Of a stretch of 52,834 nucleotides of DNA, positions 38,916 through 49,958 are shown piece after piece. The notes below the pieces were generated by a model that saw only the letters and a list, made by a program, of their open reading frames with translations, was not told the DNA's origin and did no database searches. This DNA is from an uncultured Lactobacillus sp. (GTDB lineage Bacteria > Bacillota > Bacilli > Lactobacillales > Lactobacillaceae), in NCBI GenBank assembly GCA_946477855.1, contig CAMKZU010000012.1:1-52834 (forward strand), in the 5' to 3' direction. Each line of letters opens with the position of its first letter. Position 1 is the stretch's first letter. The translations under genes and the position numbers were made by a program.

Positions 38916-39220
38916 TGGCAGCAAATATCATATATTACGGCATTTATATTCTAGATTATATAATATGGATCTATAGTATCATTATGGTAATCGATGCAAT
39001 TTTAAGTTGGGTTCCTTCTTTACGTGATTCGACTGTTGGTCGTATTATTGACTTATTAGTTGATCCATATTTGAACCTTTTTCGTAAAGGACCGATTGCA
39101 AGACTATCTAATGCTACTGGATTGGATATTTCATTTTTAATTGGCTTATTGCTTCTTTATTTTGTGCAATATTATGTCTTAAAATGGGTCGCAAACATCT
39201 TATTTAGGTTGTTTGTTTGA
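38915..39220 (+). CDS. YggT family membrane protein (YlmG)
   Basis: A 101-residue membrane protein with two hydrophobic helices flanking the conserved WVPSLRDSTVGRIIDLLVDP-type motif of the YGGT family. It overlaps sepF by one base. The family is found beside division genes and has been linked to membrane organisation, but its biochemical role is unknown. Confidence 0.9.
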   Translation: MAANIIYYGIYILDYIIWIYSIIMVIDAILSWVPSLRDSTVGRIIDLLVDPYLNLFRKGPIARLSNATGLDISFLIGLLLLYFVQYYVLKWVANILFRLFV

Positions 39221-39228
39221 TTTTTTAT

Positions 39229-39279
39229 AAAGAGTTGATAAATTTTTTAGATCACTAAATTGATTTATCAGCTCTTTAT
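39229..39279 (+). terminator. Terminator after yggT
   Basis: AAAGAGTTGATAAAT and ATTTATCAGCTCTTT form a 15-base stem with one G-U pair around a 17-base loop. The T tract is interrupted (TTTATTTATTG), so termination may be partial. Confidence 0.65.
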
Positions 39280-39338
39280 TTATTGTTAAATAATACAAAT
39301 TGATTGTTCTTTTTAAGATGAATGACTTTTAGAGTTAA

Positions 39339-39394
39339 TGCTATAATGGTGTAGGAAAAGGCCAATCTGTCTTTCACTTTCATTAGCAGGAGGA
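39339..39394 (+). promoter_or_regulatory. Promoter and ribosome binding site of ylmH-divIVA
   Basis: TGC-TATAAT at 39339-39347 is an extended -10; the -35 at 17 bases (TGAATG) is poor. AGGAGGA at 39388-39394 precedes the GTG start of ylmH. Confidence 0.6.
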
Positions 39395-39399
39395 ATTGT

Positions 39400-40230
39400 G
39401 TGAAGACAAAAAATATAGCAAAGCGAAGTTTTTACGCCAAGAATGTTTTATTTAAAGATAATTTGTCTGACCAAAAAACAGTGGACAAGATGAACGGACT
39501 TATAAATAATGTTCTTGGCAAACATGAAGAAGTTTTAACAGATTTTTTGGATCCCGGTGAAAGAGATATTCTTAAAAAAATAGCCCAGACTGAAGTTTGT
39601 TTACAGAGCTTTGGTGGATATGCAAACGCTGAAAAAAAGAGAGTATTTATAACTGAAGATTGGGATACTATTGCACCTTCTTCTTATCAGATTACTGTTT
39701 TTAATGTTGAATATCCTCAAAAATTTGCCTGTTTATCACATAGTGCTATATTAGGAAGCCTAGCTAATGCAGGTATAGAAACTTCAACCTTTGGCGACAT
39801 TATTACTGATGGCAATGGCAGGTGGCAATTTTTTGTAAAAAGTGAGCTGAAAGATTTTTTTCAACATGAAATAAACCATATTGGTAAAACAAAAGTTAGG
39901 ATAAGACCAAGTTTAAATCAAAAAGTAATTATTATTGATGATGAAAGTGAAATGTTAACTGCTATTGTTTCTTCACTGAGGTTGGATGCAGTTTTAGCTT
40001 CAATCACACATGAAAGCAGGCAGCAAATAAAAGCAAATATTTCTAATAATTTGGTTAAATTAAATTGGCATAGTGTCAAAGATTTTAATATAATGGTTGA
40101 TGAAGATGATGTCCTTAGTCTAAGACATTTTGGCAGATGTAAAATTACGGATATTTCAACTACAAGAAAAGGCAAACATAAGGTGGTGTATAAGCTATGG
40201 CAGACGAAAAGAAAGAATCACAGAGATTGA
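39400..40230 (+). CDS. ylmH: RNA-binding S4-domain protein YlmH
   Basis: A 276-residue protein of the YlmH family: an N-terminal RNA-binding-like domain and a C-terminal S4 domain (about 195-255). The GTG start is fixed by the AGGAGGA site. Family members have been tied to ribosome-associated rescue and to division-gene neighbourhoods. The last 34 bases overlap the start of divIVA in another frame. Confidence 0.9.
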   Translation: MKTKNIAKRSFYAKNVLFKDNLSDQKTVDKMNGLINNVLGKHEEVLTDFLDPGERDILKKIAQTEVCLQSFGGYANAEKKRVFITEDWDTIAPSSYQITVFNVEYPQKFACLSHSAILGSLANAGIETSTFGDIITDGNGRWQFFVKSELKDFFQHEINHIGKTKVRIRPSLNQKVIIIDDESEMLTAIVSSLRLDAVLASITHESRQQIKANISNNLVKLNWHSVKDFNIMVDEDDVLSLRHFGRCKITDISTTRKGKHKVVYKLWQTKRKNHRD

Positions 40231-41012
40231 CTCCGCTTGAAATTCATAACAAAGAGTTCAAAAAGAGAGGCCTAAGTGGCTATGATAGGCATGAAGTAGA
40301 CAGTTTTCTAGATCAAATAATCAACGATTATGGTGATGCACTGGATCAAACAGTTGACTTAAAAAATGAAATTGTGCATTTACAAGAACAAGTTTCAGAC
40401 TTACAAAAGCAAGTTAAACAATTCCAGCAGAATGAAAATGCTACCAAAGAAGCTGTGGGTAACGCTAAAATTAAGGCTGAAAGAATTATCAATGATGCTA
40501 CAGTCCAAGCTAATAATACTACTCAACAAGCAAAAATTGATACTGATTATCAACGCCAACAGCTTGAAACTATTAAGTCTGATTACGAACGTGTGAAAAA
40601 AGAAGCTTCTGGTTATCGCTCTTATATTCAAGATCTTTTACAAAAAGCAATTGAAAATCTCAATGATGAAAACTGGCAAAAGGCACTTGATCAATACTTT
40701 GATACTGAGCGATTTTATCCTCCAGATGGGGCTGAACCAATAATGCTAACTGATGAAGATGAAGATGTCGATGAAGATGAAGATATTGATGAAGACGAAG
40801 ATATTGATGAAGATGCTGACGATGAACTTGACAATGACATTGATGATGAAGTAAACTTTGAACAAGACATTGATGAAAATAATGATAGTCCCCAACCAAT
40901 GTCGGGTGACAGTCCGCACACTGAAACAGTTAACACGAAAAATGTTAACGATTCTAATAACGGTTCTAGACCTACTGTTATTTTCCCCAATGACTATAAA
41001 AATCATAAATAA
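40197..41012 (+). CDS. divIVA: Cell division initiation protein DivIVA
   Basis: A 271-residue coiled-coil protein that recognises curved membrane at poles and septa. The N-terminal lipid-binding domain contains LTPLEIHNKEFKKRGLSGYD. Coiled coil covers about 35-75 and 85-150. The unusual part is residues ~186-226, a run of Asp/Glu repeats (D-E-D-E-D-I units), then a Ser/Thr/Asn-rich tail. Typical DivIVA proteins are shorter and have a milder acidic tail. The start lies inside ylmH with AAGGTGG upstream. Confidence 0.94.
   Translation: MADEKKESQRLTPLEIHNKEFKKRGLSGYDRHEVDSFLDQIINDYGDALDQTVDLKNEIVHLQEQVSDLQKQVKQFQQNENATKEAVGNAKIKAERIINDATVQANNTTQQAKIDTDYQRQQLETIKSDYERVKKEASGYRSYIQDLLQKAIENLNDENWQKALDQYFDTERFYPPDGAEPIMLTDEDEDVDEDEDIDEDEDIDEDADDELDNDIDDEVNFEQDIDENNDSPQPMSGDSPHTETVNTKNVNDSNNGSRPTVIFPNDYKNHK
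40752..40867 (+). repeat. Short tandem repeat coding the acidic tail of DivIVA
   Basis: Imperfect repeats of GATGAAGATGAAGAT(A/G)T type encode about 38 almost entirely acidic residues. Such simple repeats can change length by slippage while staying in frame. Confidence 0.8.
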
Positions 41013-41218
41013 CAAACTGACAGTAAAACTTGCGAGCAATTCAGCGAATTAGCGATGGTGTAAGGCTAATATAAGAGCTCAAAGGTTGATCAGCTGTTTG
41101 AGAAGGTTTGTTACGTTAGTTGCACGATACGTAACTCATTAAGTGGAGTTTAAAACTCAATTTAGGTGGTACCACGATATTAACCTCGCCCTAATCTTAG
41201 GACGAGGATTTTTTTATA
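41013..41218 (+). promoter_or_regulatory. Isoleucine T-box riboswitch
   Basis: The T-box core AGGTGGTACCACG is at 41164-41176. A terminator hairpin (CCTCGCCCTA with TAGGACGAGG, 41184-41207) and a T tract follow it. In stem I an AGTA loop-E motif on the 5' side faces ATC (Ile) at 41089-41091, followed by A, so ATC is the likely specifier; the apical GATGGTG is present. No clear promoter is seen; it must lie in the divIVA end or transcription reads through. Confidence 0.88.
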
Positions 41219-41232
41219 GGGAGGATTAAAAA

Positions 41233-44022
41233 ATGAGAGTGAAAAATACACTTAATATGGGTAAAACCAAATTTAAGATGCGGGGTAATTTGCCAGTCCG
41301 CGAAGCGCAGTGGCAAAAAGAGTGGGAAGAAAATAAATTATATGAACAAAGATTAAAATTGAATAAAGGAAAACCGAGATTTGATTTACATGATGGTCCT
41401 CCTTTTGCCAACGGTAATATTCACATTGGCCACGCTATGAATAAGGTTTCAAAAGACATAATTGTTCGATTTAAAAATATGAACGGCTATTATGCTCCCT
41501 ATGTTCCAGGTTGGGATACTCATGGTTTACCAATTGAACAACAATTGACCAAACAGGGAGTTGACCGTAAGAAAATGAATCTTGCAGATTACCGTCAGCT
41601 TTGTCAAGATTTTGCTAGTAAAGAAATCAAAAAGCAAATGACTGACTTTAAGCGTTTGGGAGTAATGGGGGACTGGGATCACCCATATATTACTTATCAA
41701 CCTGAATATGAAGCAGAAGAAATTCGTGTCTTTGGTAAAATGTATGAAAAAGGTTATATCTATAAAGGTAAAAAACCTGTTTATTGGTCCCCTTCAAGTG
41801 AGTCAACTTTAGCTGAAGCTGAAGTTGAATATCATGATATTAAATCACCTTCAATTTATGTTTCATTTCCAGTAAAAGATGGTAAGGGCGTTCTAGATCC
41901 AGCAAATACATACTTCTTAATTTGGACAACTACACCATGGACTATTCCTACTAACCAGGGCATTACAGTTAATCCGGGCTTTGATTATTCAGTAGCTCAA
42001 GTGGGTCCAAAGCGTTTTGTTGTTGGCACTGACCGCCTAGAAGCAGTTGCTCAAGAATTAGGTTGGGAAGATTATCAAGTCGTTCAACATCTTAAGGGTA
42101 CTGAAATGGACCATATGGTTGCCAAGCATCCTTTATATGACCGTGATTCTTTGCTTATGAATGCCATGCATGTTACTGCTAGTGATGGTACCGGCTTAGT
42201 TCACACAGCTTCCGGCTTTGGTGAAGATGACTATAATGTTGCTCAAAAATATGGTCTACCGGTATATAGTCCCATGGACGATAAAGGTTGCTTTACTGCA
42301 GATATTAACGATCCCGATTTAGCAGGATTGTTTTATGATGATGCCAATAAAGTTGTCAGCGAAAAATTGAAGAAATCCGGCAATTTACTTAAGCTTAGCT
42401 TCTTCACGCACTCTTATCCTCATGACTGGCGTACAAAGAAACCTGTAATTTATCGGGCTACTACACAATGGTTTGCTTCAGTTGAAAAGTTCCGCCAACA
42501 GATTCTTGATCAAATTGATCAGGTTAAATTCACGCCATCTTGGGGTCAATTACGCCTGCACAATATGATTAAGGATCGTGGTGACTGGGTAATTTCTAGA
42601 CAGCGTGCTTGGGGTGTTCCACTGCCAATCTTTTACGCAGAAGATGGTACTGCGATTGTCACACCAGAAACTATTGAGCATATTGCTCAGATTTTTGCCA
42701 AAGAAGGATCAAATGCTTGGTATAAAAGGACTGCTAAGGAATTGTTACCAGAAGGCTTTACCTCTGAGCATTCACCAAATGGCAAATTTACTAAAGAAAA
42801 CGATATTTTAGACGTTTGGTTCGACTCCGGGTCTTCTCATCAAGCTGTCATGGCCAAAAGACCAGACTTGAATTTCCCATGTGATCTCTACCTTGAAGGT
42901 AGTGACCAGTACCGTGGCTGGTTCAATTCAAGTCTGATTACTTCAGTAGCTGCTACGGGTAAGGCACCTTATCGCGGTATTTTGTCACAAGGCTTTGTTT
43001 TGGATGAAAAAGGACATAAAATGTCTAAATCATTAGGTAACGTAATTTCACCAAATGATGTCATCAAACAAATGGGAGCAGAAATAATTCGTTTATGGGT
43101 CGCTTCTGTAGACACTACTTCTGATGTTGCTGTTTCGCAAAATATTTTACGCCAAACTTCAGAGAGTTACCGCAAAATAAGGAATACTTTCCGTTATATG
43201 CTGGCTAATACTTCTGATTTTGATCCGCAAACAAACAGGGTTGCTTATGAAGATTTAAACTCCATTGACCAGTATATGGAAGTTAAAATCAATGATTTGG
43301 TTAAAACTTGTCTTGACAGTTATGAACGTTATGATTTTAATAATGTTTATAAAAAGTTATTTGCCTTTATTTCTAATGATCTATCAGCGTTTTATCTTGA
43401 CTTTGCCAAAGATGTTCTTTACATTGAGAGCAAAAATAGTCATGCCAGAAGATCAATGCAAACAGTGATTTATGATGCAACAGTTAAATTAGCTAAAGTT
43501 TTGACACCAATCTTGCCACATACTATGGAAGAAGTTTGGTCTTTCTTAAAGGAAAAGGAAGATTATGTCCAACTTGCTGAAATGCCTGAAATTGAGCATT
43601 ATGCAAATCATGATGAACTCCTTTACAACTGGAAGAAATTTATGAATTTCCGCGATGATGTTTTGAAAGTCTTGGAAGAAGCGCGCGATCAAAAGTTAAT
43701 CGGTAAATCTTTTGAAGCAGCAGTTACAGTTTACCCAACTGATGAGATGAAAGCAGTTTTAACCAAACTTGATGCAAACTTTAGACAAATTTTAATAGTT
43801 TCTAAATTAACTATTGCTGACGGTGAAGCACCGGCAAATGCTGAAAAATTACCAAATGGTTCATTTGTGGTTGAACATGCTGAAGGTGAAGTTTGTCCTC
43901 GGTGCCGTATGATCAGAACTGATATTGGAGCTGACAAAGAAGTTCCAATGCTTTGCGGTAGATGTGCTAAAATTGTTAAAGAAGATTATCCAGAAGCAGT
44001 GCAAGAAGGTTTAGAAGAATAA
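41233..44022 (+). CDS. ileS: Isoleucyl-tRNA synthetase
   Basis: A 929-residue class I synthetase. HIGH is at 64-67, KMSKS at 596-600, and a CP1 editing domain lies between. A C-terminal zinc site is formed by Cys888, Cys891, Cys908 and Cys911. The ATG follows GGAGGA by eight bases. It is controlled by the T-box upstream. Its stop overlaps the next start by one base, so the small genes downstream probably share its transcript. Confidence 0.97.
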   Translation: MRVKNTLNMGKTKFKMRGNLPVREAQWQKEWEENKLYEQRLKLNKGKPRFDLHDGPPFANGNIHIGHAMNKVSKDIIVRFKNMNGYYAPYVPGWDTHGLPIEQQLTKQGVDRKKMNLADYRQLCQDFASKEIKKQMTDFKRLGVMGDWDHPYITYQPEYEAEEIRVFGKMYEKGYIYKGKKPVYWSPSSESTLAEAEVEYHDIKSPSIYVSFPVKDGKGVLDPANTYFLIWTTTPWTIPTNQGITVNPGFDYSVAQVGPKRFVVGTDRLEAVAQELGWEDYQVVQHLKGTEMDHMVAKHPLYDRDSLLMNAMHVTASDGTGLVHTASGFGEDDYNVAQKYGLPVYSPMDDKGCFTADINDPDLAGLFYDDANKVVSEKLKKSGNLLKLSFFTHSYPHDWRTKKPVIYRATTQWFASVEKFRQQILDQIDQVKFTPSWGQLRLHNMIKDRGDWVISRQRAWGVPLPIFYAEDGTAIVTPETIEHIAQIFAKEGSNAWYKRTAKELLPEGFTSEHSPNGKFTKENDILDVWFDSGSSHQAVMAKRPDLNFPCDLYLEGSDQYRGWFNSSLITSVAATGKAPYRGILSQGFVLDEKGHKMSKSLGNVISPNDVIKQMGAEIIRLWVASVDTTSDVAVSQNILRQTSESYRKIRNTFRYMLANTSDFDPQTNRVAYEDLNSIDQYMEVKINDLVKTCLDSYERYDFNNVYKKLFAFISNDLSAFYLDFAKDVLYIESKNSHARRSMQTVIYDATVKLAKVLTPILPHTMEEVWSFLKEKEDYVQLAEMPEIEHYANHDELLYNWKKFMNFRDDVLKVLEEARDQKLIGKSFEAAVTVYPTDEMKAVLTKLDANFRQILIVSKLTIADGEAPANAEKLPNGSFVVEHAEGEVCPRCRMIRTDIGADKEVPMLCGRCAKIVKEDYPEAVQEGLEE

Positions 44023-44228
44023 TGCGTTACGGTAAGGTAAAGCAGTTTGATCAAAACAGTAGTTTTGGTTTTATCACTGACGATGAGAATCAAAAATCTT
44101 ACTTTGTATTTTATACAGCTATCAAAGAAGAAGGTTATCGTCGCTTGCAAGTTGGTCAAAAAGTTAAATACCAACTTGCTCAAGGTAAAAATGGCTTACA
44201 ATGTGTCAACGTATATTTAGCTGATTAA
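44022..44228 (+). CDS. Small cold-shock-domain protein, divergent
   Basis: A 68-residue single-domain OB-fold protein. The first nucleic-acid-binding motif is recognisable (SSFGFITDD, as RNP1). The second (SYFVFYTAI) has Tyr where cold-shock proteins normally have the RNP2 His of VFVHF. It overlaps ileS by one base and precedes the Nudix gene by 14 bases, so it is co-transcribed with a housekeeping synthetase, not run from a cold-shock 5' leader. RNA or DNA binding is likely; cold induction is not supported. Confidence 0.8.
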   Translation: MRYGKVKQFDQNSSFGFITDDENQKSYFVFYTAIKEEGYRRLQVGQKVKYQLAQGKNGLQCVNVYLAD

Positions 44229-44242
44229 CAGGAAAGTGAATA

Positions 44243-44806
44243 ATGGATTTAACAGAAACTGAAATCTCTTCAAAACAAATTTTTACGGGTCGTATTGTCG
44301 ATCTTGCCGTAAGAACGATCAAATTGCCTAATGGGGAAACTGCCTCGCGGGAAATAGTTAAGCATCAACCTGCTTCAGCTGCTATTGCAGTAAATGATAA
44401 ACAGGAAATGCTGCTAGTCGAACAATGGCGTGAACCGATCAAAGAATTAACTTTAGAAATTCCAGCAGGTTTAATAGATGAAACTGATGCTAGTCCACTG
44501 GATGCAATGAAAAGAGAGTTAAATGAAGAGGGCGGCTATCGTGCTGATTACTGGGAAAAAATAACTGAGTTTTATTCATCTCCCGGTTTTACCAACGAAA
44601 AGCTCTATTTATTCTATTGCGACACATTAACTAAATTGACTGATAAAAGGGAACTTGATCCCGATGAATTTTTAACAAGTCATTGGTATAGTTTGGCAGA
44701 GTTGAAAAGACTTTCGGCACAAGGTAAAATCGTTGATGCCAAGACATTATATGCTATGAGTGTCTGGGAAAACATGCTACTTACGGGTGCTGACTCAAAG
44801 GATTAA
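44243..44806 (+). CDS. Nudix hydrolase, ADP-ribose pyrophosphatase type
   Basis: A 187-residue NudF-like hydrolase. The Nudix box lies at 76-99 and ends RELNEEGGY with the metal-binding glutamates. The first part has one extra residue and Asp where the box normally has its first Glu. The preceding LEIPAG and the following YSSPGFTNEKLYLF are typical of ADP-ribose pyrophosphatases. The substrate is inferred by family. GGAAAG lies upstream of the ATG. Confidence 0.85.
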   Translation: MDLTETEISSKQIFTGRIVDLAVRTIKLPNGETASREIVKHQPASAAIAVNDKQEMLLVEQWREPIKELTLEIPAGLIDETDASPLDAMKRELNEEGGYRADYWEKITEFYSSPGFTNEKLYLFYCDTLTKLTDKRELDPDEFLTSHWYSLAELKRLSAQGKIVDAKTLYAMSVWENMLLTGADSKD

Positions 44807-44807
44807 A

Positions 44808-45143
44808 ATGACTGAAAAACGATCTGATTACCGAAAAAAATTAAAACATAAAAAAAGTAAAAACTTTTTAAATACAATTAAATCCGCTTTTGACGATAGT
44901 GATGATGAGGTTGATGTTAACCCTGATTTTACCCGTGATGATGAAGTTGTAGAATCAAATGATTTTGCAAACGAAAGGATAAAAAAACAGGAGCAGACAC
45001 CAAGAAGGGAAGAGAGCAAATCTCAGTCTCAGTTAACCACGAGTCAAGAAAAAGCATTAAAGCTGAAAGGTAAACTTAATCGTGCAATTTTGCTTGTTGC
45101 TGTTTTAATTATTTTGGTATTATTAGCGTTATTTCACTTATAA
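44808..45143 (+). CDS. Hypothetical tail-anchored membrane protein
   Basis: A 111-residue protein starting one base after the Nudix stop; an upstream in-frame start inside the Nudix gene is unlikely. A very basic N-terminus is followed by an acidic and Gln-rich middle. A single hydrophobic span (about residues 87-110) ends three or fewer residues from the C-terminus, so it is probably tail-anchored with the charged part in the cytoplasm. I do not recognise a family. It lies in the ileS-to-mnmA gene run. Confidence 0.75.
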   Translation: MTEKRSDYRKKLKHKKSKNFLNTIKSAFDDSDDEVDVNPDFTRDDEVVESNDFANERIKKQEQTPRREESKSQSQLTTSQEKALKLKGKLNRAILLVAVLIILVLLALFHL

Positions 45144-45162
45144 AATAAAAACGAGGGTAGAA

Positions 45163-45858
45163 ATGAAGATAGCAATTATTGTCCCAATGGAAATTGAGGC
45201 TGAATATTATCATAAGTATTTTCACTCTGGTCACAAAGAAATGTTCGGATCTACTACATTCGAGCATTTTTGCGTTAACCACAATGATTTATACATTGGT
45301 TTAAGCGGAATTGGCAAAGTACGAGCTGCTATGAATTTAGCCAGTTTACTAAGCAATGTTGATATTGATTTGATTTTCATGACAGGTACAGCAGGATCTT
45401 TGCAAGAAGAAGTTCATAAAGAAGATCTGATTTTAGCTGATTCATTTGCATATCATGATGCTCACAATATATTAGCAGGTGACTATGTTGAAGGACAAAT
45501 ACCTGGAGAACCAGCTAAATTTGAATTAAATTCTTCTGCAAGAAAGCAATTTGCACAGTTTTTGCAAGAAAACAATGTTGAATTTAAAGAGGGTTTAATT
45601 GTTACCGGTGATTCCTTTATTGGCTCGCAGAAGCAAAAAGATGAAATTAAGCAAAACTTTGCTCATGCTTTGGGTGTTGAAATGGAAGGAGCCGCTTTTG
45701 CTCAGGTAGCTTATCATTTTAAAAAACCTCTGATAGCTTTACGGGCTATTTCTGACAATGGTAATCAAGATGCAAACGGTGACTTTGATCATTTTGCCCA
45801 AAAGGTAGGAGCAAAAGCTGCTAAAATTATTTGTACTTACATAGAGAAGATGAATTAA
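45163..45858 (+). CDS. mtnN: 5'-methylthioadenosine/S-adenosylhomocysteine nucleosidase
   Basis: A 231-residue nucleosidase cleaving adenine from MTA and SAH, feeding methyl recycling and autoinducer-2 precursor formation. It shows the PMEIEAEYY N-terminal motif with the conserved Glu, the substrate region VEMEGAA, and the catalytic Asp in RAISDNGNQDA. Length matches the family (228-232). It is three bases before the second desulfurase gene. Confidence 0.94.
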   Translation: MKIAIIVPMEIEAEYYHKYFHSGHKEMFGSTTFEHFCVNHNDLYIGLSGIGKVRAAMNLASLLSNVDIDLIFMTGTAGSLQEEVHKEDLILADSFAYHDAHNILAGDYVEGQIPGEPAKFELNSSARKQFAQFLQENNVEFKEGLIVTGDSFIGSQKQKDEIKQNFAHALGVEMEGAAFAQVAYHFKKPLIALRAISDNGNQDANGDFDHFAQKVGAKAAKIICTYIEKMN

Positions 45859-45861
45859 TAA

Positions 45862-47013
45862 ATGACAGAAATTTATCTGGATAATGCAGCTACAACACCA
45901 ATGTCGCCCAAGGTAATTGACGTGATAACTGAGGAAATGAAAAACAATTTCGGTAATGCCTCAAGTAGCTATGAACTGGGACGCAAAGCTTGCCACGTGA
46001 TTGATCAGGCAAGGCAAAAAGCTGCCAAGGCAATTAACGCCAAGGAAAATGAAATAATTTTTACATCCGGTGGTTCAGAAAGTAATAACACTGCTATTTT
46101 TGGAACTGCTCAGAGTCGCCAAAATATTGGTAAGCGCATAATCACTACTAAGGCTGAGCATCCATCTGTTTTAAAGCCAATGCAACGGTTGGAAAGTGAG
46201 GGTTATGAAGTCATTTACCTTGATGTTGATGAAAATGGTCGTATTTCATTAGCTGATTTGGAAGATGCACTTACTCCTCAAACTATTTTGGTTTCAATTA
46301 TGGCTGTCAATAATGAATTGGGTACAATCAACCCTTTGGCAGAAATTGGAGCTATTGTAAAGCCAAGCAATGCTTATTTTCATGTTGACGCAGTCCAAGG
46401 CTTAGGTAACATTAACTTAGACGTAGAGAAAATGAATATTGACTTATTGTCAACTTCTGCTCATAAAATCAACGGTCCCAAATTTCTTGGCTTTTTATAT
46501 GAAAAAAATTCGCTCAATTTGCCACCTCTTGTATATGGCGGAGAACAAGAAATCAAGCGTAGAGCGGGAACCGAGAATGTTCCCGGAATTGCCGGCTTTG
46601 GTGAAGCTATCAGTGAAATTACTGCCATAGATAAAAAAAGTTTGCAAACTAAATATCAGAACTTGCAAAATATTATTTTGAATGAACTTAGTCAAGCTAA
46701 AATTGAATATCAGGTTAATGGTGGAACCCAAAAGTTTGATTCTCATCATGTGTTGAACCTGCATTTTAATGGTGTTTCAACGACTGTTTTGCAGACAAAT
46801 TTGGATTTAGCTGGTTTTGCAGTTTCTGGAGGCTCTGCATGTACTGCAGGTTCAATTGAGCCATCCCATGTTTTAGTGGCTTGTTTTGGTAAAGATTCTG
46901 CGAGAATAAATGAATCTATTCGTATTTCTTTTGGACGCTACACTACTGAAGAAGAAGTGCAAGCCTTTGCCAAGGAACTAGCTAAAATTGTCAGTAAAAT
47001 CCAAAATAAATAA
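45862..47013 (+). CDS. Cysteine desulfurase, MnmA partner (YrvO type)
   Basis: A 383-residue PLP enzyme of the NifS/IscS family. His100 and Lys202 (SAHKIN) serve the cofactor, and Cys327 in GGSACTAG is the catalytic cysteine. Gene order desulfurase - DUF1831 - mnmA matches the B. subtilis yrvO-mnmA pairing, where sulfur passes to MnmA for 2-thiouridine at tRNA position 34. It differs clearly from the thiI-linked paralogue at 16235. Confidence 0.93.
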   Translation: MTEIYLDNAATTPMSPKVIDVITEEMKNNFGNASSSYELGRKACHVIDQARQKAAKAINAKENEIIFTSGGSESNNTAIFGTAQSRQNIGKRIITTKAEHPSVLKPMQRLESEGYEVIYLDVDENGRISLADLEDALTPQTILVSIMAVNNELGTINPLAEIGAIVKPSNAYFHVDAVQGLGNINLDVEKMNIDLLSTSAHKINGPKFLGFLYEKNSLNLPPLVYGGEQEIKRRAGTENVPGIAGFGEAISEITAIDKKSLQTKYQNLQNIILNELSQAKIEYQVNGGTQKFDSHHVLNLHFNGVSTTVLQTNLDLAGFAVSGGSACTAGSIEPSHVLVACFGKDSARINESIRISFGRYTTEEEVQAFAKELAKIVSKIQNK

Positions 47014-47066
47014 AATAATTGCTTTTTTAGTTAAATATGCTTATTATTAGTAAGTGAGGTAAAATT

Positions 47067-48538
<1,472 letters not shown>

Positions 48539-48548
48539 TGAAAACTTG

Positions 48549-48580
48549 AAAGGAAAATGTTTTGTGCATTTTCTTTTTTT
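48549..48580 (+). terminator. mnmA terminator
   Basis: GAAAATG pairs with CATTTTC around a seven-base loop, extended by an A-rich/T-rich arm and a seven-T run. Confidence 0.8.
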
Positions 48581-48657
48581 ATTTGTCTTCGTTTTTTCTT
48601 TTAAACTATTAAATGATAAACTAGAAAATAACAGTTACAGAAAAGAGTAATTAATGA

Positions 48658-49314
48658 ATGCAGATTTATTTTGTCAGACATGGTAAAACAGAGTGGAATT
48701 TACAGAAGCGCTTTCAAGGAGCTCACGGTGATTCGCCGCTTTTAAAGCAAAGCTTAACTGATATTCAAAAATTAAGCAGTTTTTTAGGTAATACTAAATT
48801 TGCTGGCATTTATTCAAGTCCACTAAAAAGGGCCAGGACGACGGCAGAAAGACTCGCTAAAGAAATGGGTTATCCATTTTCCATCAAGGTAGATGAACGT
48901 TTGCGAGAATTTGATTTGGGGAAAATGGAAGGTCTTACTTTTACTGAAGCGAAAGCCAGATATCCTGAGCAAGTAACTGACATTTGGGATAAACCTGATA
49001 AATACGATGGCCACAGCATCGGAGGTGAAAATTATCCTGAGGTAATTGCACGTGGAAAAAACTTTGGTCGAGACGTTGGCTTACAATTTAAACCAGACGA
49101 TAAAGTTTTAGTAGTGAGCCATGGAGCAGCTCTGGGAGCGATTATGGGAGGATTATTAGGTTATCCCTTACCGGATATCCGCCACAATGGGGGTTTAAGC
49201 AATACCAGCCTTACTATTTTGGAAACAAAAGACAAAGGCAAGACATTTAAAGCTTTAATGTGGAATGAGACGAAATTTTTGGACAGGAAAATGGAAGACT
49301 CGGATTCATTATGA
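48658..49314 (+). CDS. Histidine phosphatase (phosphoglycerate mutase family)
   Basis: A 218-residue member of the histidine phosphatase superfamily. The catalytic RHG motif is FVRHGKTEWN with His8, and the second catalytic His is in VVSHGAALG. It is too divergent from glycolytic GpmA to assign that role, so a broad-specificity phosphatase is more likely. A weak promoter (TTGTCT 48583-48588, TATTAA after 18 bases) may lie upstream. Its stop and the next start overlap as ATGA. Confidence 0.85.
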   Translation: MQIYFVRHGKTEWNLQKRFQGAHGDSPLLKQSLTDIQKLSSFLGNTKFAGIYSSPLKRARTTAERLAKEMGYPFSIKVDERLREFDLGKMEGLTFTEAKARYPEQVTDIWDKPDKYDGHSIGGENYPEVIARGKNFGRDVGLQFKPDDKVLVVSHGAALGAIMGGLLGYPLPDIRHNGGLSNTSLTILETKDKGKTFKALMWNETKFLDRKMEDSDSL

Positions 49315-49958
49315 TAAAAAAAAGAAAAAAGACTGCTAAAACGAGTGCAGTAAACAAAAAGGTACACGAATTAATAACAAAAATTGATGAACAGCCACAT
49401 AATAGTGAAAACTATTTAGAATTAGCAACCTATTTAATAGAGCAGGGTAGCAGTGACCAAGCCACCGAACTATTAGAAAAAGCAAAAAAGCTAGTTGCTC
49501 ATCCGCAGGATTTAGATTATGATCTGGCAGTTTGTTATTATTTACAGGGTAAATTTGATACAGCATTAAATATACTGAATCAAATTCCTAATGATGATTT
49601 AGTTTTATACCAAAAAGCACTTGTTTTTTACAAAATTGGTCAAAGTCAAAAAGCATTGGCATACGCTCTAACAATTAAGAATGTTGATGCTAAAGTCTTG
49701 GAATTAATAGGGGATATTTGGCTAAGCCTTGGTAAAACCCAAGAAGCCGAGTCAACTTATAAAAAAATAGCTACTGAAAAAAGGTCAGCCAAAATCAATT
49801 TCATGCTGGGTATCACAATTTTAACTAGAAGTCGTCAAGAGGCTGAAAAATATCTGGCAAAGTCAAAAAAACAAGATCCTAAAATTTTTGCACAAGAACA
49901 AAAAAAATATTCTTCGTTACTAAAATTAGTGAATGATGCGAGAAAGAAAAATGACTGA
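49311..49958 (+). CDS. Tetratricopeptide repeat protein
   Basis: A 215-residue soluble protein with a basic N-terminus (KKRKKTAKTS) and about four TPR-like helical pairs (for example around residues 25-60 and 62-95). TPR proteins are scaffolds; the partner is not known. It overlaps the phosphatase gene by four bases (ATGA) and recD2 by eight, so all three are translationally coupled. Confidence 0.82.
   Translation: MIKKRKKTAKTSAVNKKVHELITKIDEQPHNSENYLELATYLIEQGSSDQATELLEKAKKLVAHPQDLDYDLAVCYYLQGKFDTALNILNQIPNDDLVLYQKALVFYKIGQSQKALAYALTIKNVDAKVLELIGDIWLSLGKTQEAESTYKKIATEKRSAKINFMLGITILTRSRQEAEKYLAKSKKQDPKIFAQEQKKYSSLLKLVNDARKKND

Noticed and set aside
40660-41039. Three minus-strand frames rich in Ser, His or Ile opposite the divIVA tail
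   Set aside because: They are low-complexity translations of the acidic tandem repeat in other frames.
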